Part shown: piece after piece, positions 61,691 through 64,000 of the stretch
How positions within the stretch are numbered: position 1 is the stretch's first letter
Layout: each line of letters starts with the position of its first letter
From: Kaistia terrae
GTDB taxonomy: Bacteria > Pseudomonadota > Alphaproteobacteria > Rhizobiales > Kaistiaceae
Direction: 5' to 3'
NCBI RefSeq assembly: GCF_026344005.1
Contig: NZ_JAPKNH010000001.1
Coordinates: forward strand, 310,001-374,000
Length of the DNA: 64,000 nucleotides
The notes under the pieces: model-generated
Told to the model about the DNA's origin: nothing
Databases searched by the model: none
What the model saw: only the letters and a program-made list of their open reading frames with translations
Program-made: the position numbers and the translations under genes

Positions 61691-63145
61691 CTATTGCGGC
61701 AGCGCGCTTGTCGCTTCGGCGCGGGTCACCGCAGGCGGAACCCAGCGGCCCGTCAACGCGGCGCTCTGCGGCGCGTAGAGCCGCATCGTCAGGTTGAACG
61801 GTCCCTTGGGGGCGGGCAGCCAATTGGCTTCCTTGTCCTTGCCGGGGCTCTCGTTCTGGAAGTAGAGGTCGAGCGAGCCGTCGGGGTTCTTGACGAAGGG
61901 CATCCAGCTCGACACCGCGAAGCGGTTGAGCGGGTTGGCGACCTGGAAGCCGTCGGGATCGTACAGGGTGACCGACCAGAAGGCATCGACCGGCGGTTGC
62001 TGCCCCGCTTCGAAGTGCAGGACGTAGTCATTGGCGCCATCCAGAGGCTTCCCGGTCGAATCGCCTAGATTGAGCGGATAGATCGCGTCTTCCGGCAGGT
62101 TGGCGCCGAGCCCAAGCTGCGCGACAATCGCGCGCTTCAGGTAGTAGTTGCCGTAGACGCCCATGGTGTCGGTGTTCATCGACCAGCCATTCGCGATCTG
62201 GGCCAGCGTCTTTACCTTCCACGTCATCAGTTTTTGCCCCGCCGCCGGCGCGGCCATGAGGGCTGCCTGGACATCTGGCGAAAGCTTGGAGAAATCGAAG
62301 GTCTGGCCGGGGACGATGCCGATCTTGGCAAGATTGGCCACCATCGGCTGGTCGGTCATGTGGGGCGGGTGCAGCTTCAGCAATTCGGCCGCATAGGCGA
62401 AGTACTGGTCGCCCGGCATGTGATCGGCCGTCAGTTTCGGCGGAGTCTTCATGTCGATCTTGGGATCGATCTTGACGGCCGCTGCTGTGGCGGCCTTGCC
62501 CCATTGCGACAGCGGCACGACCTTGTAGCCAGCCTGGATCTTGTGGACGGCGTCATAGTCCGACGGGCCATCCGTCTTGGTGCGGCCGACGAGCCAGACA
62601 TAAGGTGTTGGCGCTTCCAGCCGGATCGTGTCCTTCGGCAGCTTGAATTCCGTCAGCCAGTCTTCCCTGAGATCGGGTCGCCAGCCGGGCGGCGTTACCA
62701 GATAATTGGCCGCTTGCGTGCCGGTCGTGCGCCAGCCGGGAGAAGCGAAGACGTCCGACCACATGTCGAGCATCGGCAGCAGGAAATACCTGCCATCGGT
62801 GCTCGCATTCGAGACCACTACCGGCTCTTCCGTCATGTCCAGCCAGGCGACCGAGTAGAGCGTGTCGAAATTGGGCCGAACGACGACCTTGAAATCGGCC
62901 GGAGGAAACTCGGGGACATTCACGAACGTATTCATCGGTCCGCGCCCGAGCTCCTTGCCGGGCTCGATATTGGTGCTCTGCAGACGCGTCAGGTCCATGG
63001 TGATCAGCGGATAGAAGTAGAGATAGGCATCCGTCCCGATCGCCTGGGCCTGCTCCTTTGTCAGCGCGGTATCGGCTTGCGCCGAGAGCGGCACGGCGGC
63101 TGCCAACGCAGCCCCCAAAGTCGCCGCAAGAATGGAAACACGCAT
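61691..63145 (-). CDS. DUF1254/DUF1214 domain exported protein
   Basis: The 484-residue product starts at ATG 63145 with a signal peptide (1-26, ending LSAQA). The DUF1254 domain follows (YLYFYPLITMDLTRLQST, then RPNFDTLYSVAWLDMT), and the C-terminal part is DUF1214 (NDYVLHFEAGQQPPVDAFWSVTLYD, then NESPGKDKEANWLPAPKG). Such proteins are frequent in soil Proteobacteria and are found in the periplasm; enzymatic activity is not known. The upstream 290 bases are AT-rich for this genome. Confidence 0.9.
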   Translation of the reverse strand: MRVSILAATLGAALAAAVPLSAQADTALTKEQAQAIGTDAYLYFYPLITMDLTRLQSTNIEPGKELGRGPMNTFVNVPEFPPADFKVVVRPNFDTLYSVAWLDMTEEPVVVSNASTDGRYFLLPMLDMWSDVFASPGWRTTGTQAANYLVTPPGWRPDLREDWLTEFKLPKDTIRLEAPTPYVWLVGRTKTDGPSDYDAVHKIQAGYKVVPLSQWGKAATAAAVKIDPKIDMKTPPKLTADHMPGDQYFAYAAELLKLHPPHMTDQPMVANLAKIGIVPGQTFDFSKLSPDVQAALMAAPAAGQKLMTWKVKTLAQIANGWSMNTDTMGVYGNYYLKRAIVAQLGLGANLPEDAIYPLNLGDSTGKPLDGANDYVLHFEAGQQPPVDAFWSVTLYDPDGFQVANPLNRFAVSSWMPFVKNPDGSLDLYFQNESPGKDKEANWLPAPKGPFNLTMRLYAPQSAALTGRWVPPAVTRAEATSALPQ

Positions 63146-63256
63146 CGTGCAGACCTGCTTTCCCCGCCCGGAGCGGATCTTGGGTTGAATTATCAGCGGG
63201 CACATATTTGGCGATGCACTCCATTCCGTCGAGTAAATTCGATTTGAATTTCTGCG

Positions 63257-63284
63257 TTGCTTTGAGGTGAGTCGACAATATAAG
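63257..63284 (+). promoter_or_regulatory. Candidate promoter in AT-rich spacer
   Basis: TTGCTT, a 16-base spacer and TATAAG resemble sigma-70 hexamers within a clearly AT-rich patch (about 63230-63310). It points toward the VOC gene at 63438, leaving a leader of about 150 bases. Confidence 0.3.
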
Positions 63285-63437
63285 TTTAGCTTATTTATAA
63301 TTGCGAACAGTGATCGTGTCCGATTTGGTGTTTGCTTCAGAAAGGGTGGTTCATTCTGGAACGGTCCAGCCTGTTCGGGGATTGTCTAGTCAGTCGCGCA
63401 GATGTCTTCGGATCTGCCGCCGGAGCAGGAAAAGACG

Positions 63438-63884
63438 ATGGTTCAGGTTGTCGGAATCGACCATCTCGTCATTCGCGTGGGTGATTTCGCGCGATCGAAG
63501 GCGTTCTACGGTCGCCTGTTTGCCTTTCTCGGCTTCGAGGTCCTCGGCGACTACGGCGATATGATCGGCTGGACGAATGGCAAGACGCGCTTCTGGATCG
63601 GCGAGGCGGACGCCGAGGGCAAGAAGCGCAAGCATCGCGTCGGCGACATCGGATTCCATCACTACGCCTTCGAGTTGCGCAGCCGGAAGGACGTCGACGA
63701 TCTGGAGGCATTCTTGAAGCAGGAGGGCGCCGATATCGTCGATCCGGCGGATGAGTATTACGAGGACTATTACGCCGTATTTTTTCTGGATCCCGACGGG
63801 CTGAAGCTCGAAGGCATGACGTATGGCGAGAATGCCGCCAACGGTTCAGCGAAGGGCGGCGGCCATGCGGGAAGCGCGGGCTGA
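63438..63884 (+). CDS. VOC family protein (glyoxalase/bleomycin-resistance fold)
   Basis: The 148-residue product begins VVGIDHLVIRVGDFARSKAFYG with a metal-ligand His and a second one in GDIGFHHYAFELRSR. The C-terminal acidic ligand lies in LDPDGLKLEGMTYG. It has the typical beta-alpha-beta-beta-beta repeats of a single-chain VOC domain. A Gly/Ala/Ser-rich tail ends the chain. The substrate is unknown. AGGAAAAG is upstream of ATG 63438. The gene is not closely similar to the VOC gene at 14.6 kb. Confidence 0.88.
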   Translation: MVQVVGIDHLVIRVGDFARSKAFYGRLFAFLGFEVLGDYGDMIGWTNGKTRFWIGEADAEGKKRKHRVGDIGFHHYAFELRSRKDVDDLEAFLKQEGADIVDPADEYYEDYYAVFFLDPDGLKLEGMTYGENAANGSAKGGGHAGSAG

Positions 63885-63918
63885 CCCTGTCTGACGCGAC
63901 GGGGCAGGGAGCTTTCGG

Positions 63919-64000
63919 ATGACAAACACCGAGTCAGCGCTGGTGCGCTTCCATGCCGGCGTCGCGAGCGACAGTCAGGGCCGACAGATCGCGGAGATCC
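63919..64000 (+). CDS. Start of a gene cut by the window end (possibly OGFr-N family)
   Basis: ATG 63919 has AGGGAG upstream and 27 codons remain open (MTNTESALVRFHAGVASDSQ, then GRQIAEI). The short stretch F-x-x-G-x-x-x-D-x-x-GR-x-x-x-EI resembles the N-terminus of bacterial proteins with an opioid-growth-factor-receptor-like conserved region, but too little is visible to be sure. Confidence 0.45.
   Translation, partial: MTNTESALVRFHAGVASDSQGRQIAEI

Noticed and set aside
1-64000. tRNA or rRNA genes
   Set aside because: I inspected the spacers over about 150 bases and saw no cloverleaf with a T-loop GTTC element and CCA-side stem, and no rRNA signature. A tRNAscan run would be decisive.
1-64000. 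A defence island, prophage or secondary-metabolite cluster
   Set aside because: No nuclease, restriction, phage structural, polyketide or nonribosomal peptide genes are present. The fab genes are primary metabolism.

Overview
The window is a stretch of chromosome from a high-GC alphaproteobacterium, most likely of the order Hyphomicrobiales (Rhizobiales). The evidence is gene order: rpsF-rpsR-DUF2232-rplI, cfa, dnaB, alr-radA-cvpA-purF, the fabD-fabG-acpP-fabF-mltG block, yicC-gmk, the lptF-lptG-lptD-surA-pdxA-rsmA operon, pepA-holC and pgsA-moaD-moaE. Genus cannot be fixed from sequence alone. Almost all DNA is coding and most genes are housekeeping. I see no rRNA, tRNA, CRISPR array, transposase, integrase, prophage or toxin-antitoxin pair.

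Layout. 1-1.7 kb: end of a phosphonate (C-P lyase) gene set, a DUF1045 protein and phnM. 2-8.4 kb: a SnoaL-like protein, two tandem L,D-transpeptidases, panB, a membrane-anchored YfgM-like protein, der and a D-2-hydroxyacid dehydrogenase. 8.7-20.7 kb (mostly minus strand): ribosomal genes, replicative helicase, cell-wall alanine racemase, radA, cvpA, purF. 21-29.5 kb is the accessory part: an aldo/keto reductase with a divergent LysR regulator, a secreted alkaline phosphatase, a three-gene FtsX-type ABC system with a histidine-rich loop (probable metal function) and a fosmidomycin-resistance-type MFS exporter. 29.8-38.8 kb: fatty acid synthesis, mltG, a GFA-domain protein, a membrane-anchored GltS-like flavoenzyme, yicC and gmk. 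39-49.8 kb: lysozyme inhibitor, outer-membrane/LPS transport operon, pepA and holC. 50-64 kb: an ABC-F ATPase, an unusual DUF4344 protein, DinB, a membrane cyclic-nucleotide-domain protein, ndk, GST, molybdopterin synthase genes, pgsA, dgkA, trhO, a Tim44-like protein, a HAD hydrolase, a DUF1254 protein and two end genes.

Functional links. Envelope construction dominates: Lpt transport, SurA-type chaperone, MltG, alanine racemase, L,D-transpeptidases, lysozyme inhibitor, Cfa, PgsA, DgkA and ACP-dependent lipid synthesis. The phn end and the alkaline phosphatase (with a candidate Pho box) point to phosphate scavenging.

The most striking non-coding feature is a set of 11 intergenic structured repeats in three families (7 + 2 + 2 copies). 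All lie 3' of genes: six between convergent genes, five between codirectional genes, none between the ten divergent pairs. The largest family shows compensatory changes in its stems. No clearly new multi-gene system is evident. The best candidates for follow-up are these repeats, the histidine-rich ABC cluster, the HQxxH DUF4344 protein and the membrane cNMP-domain protein.
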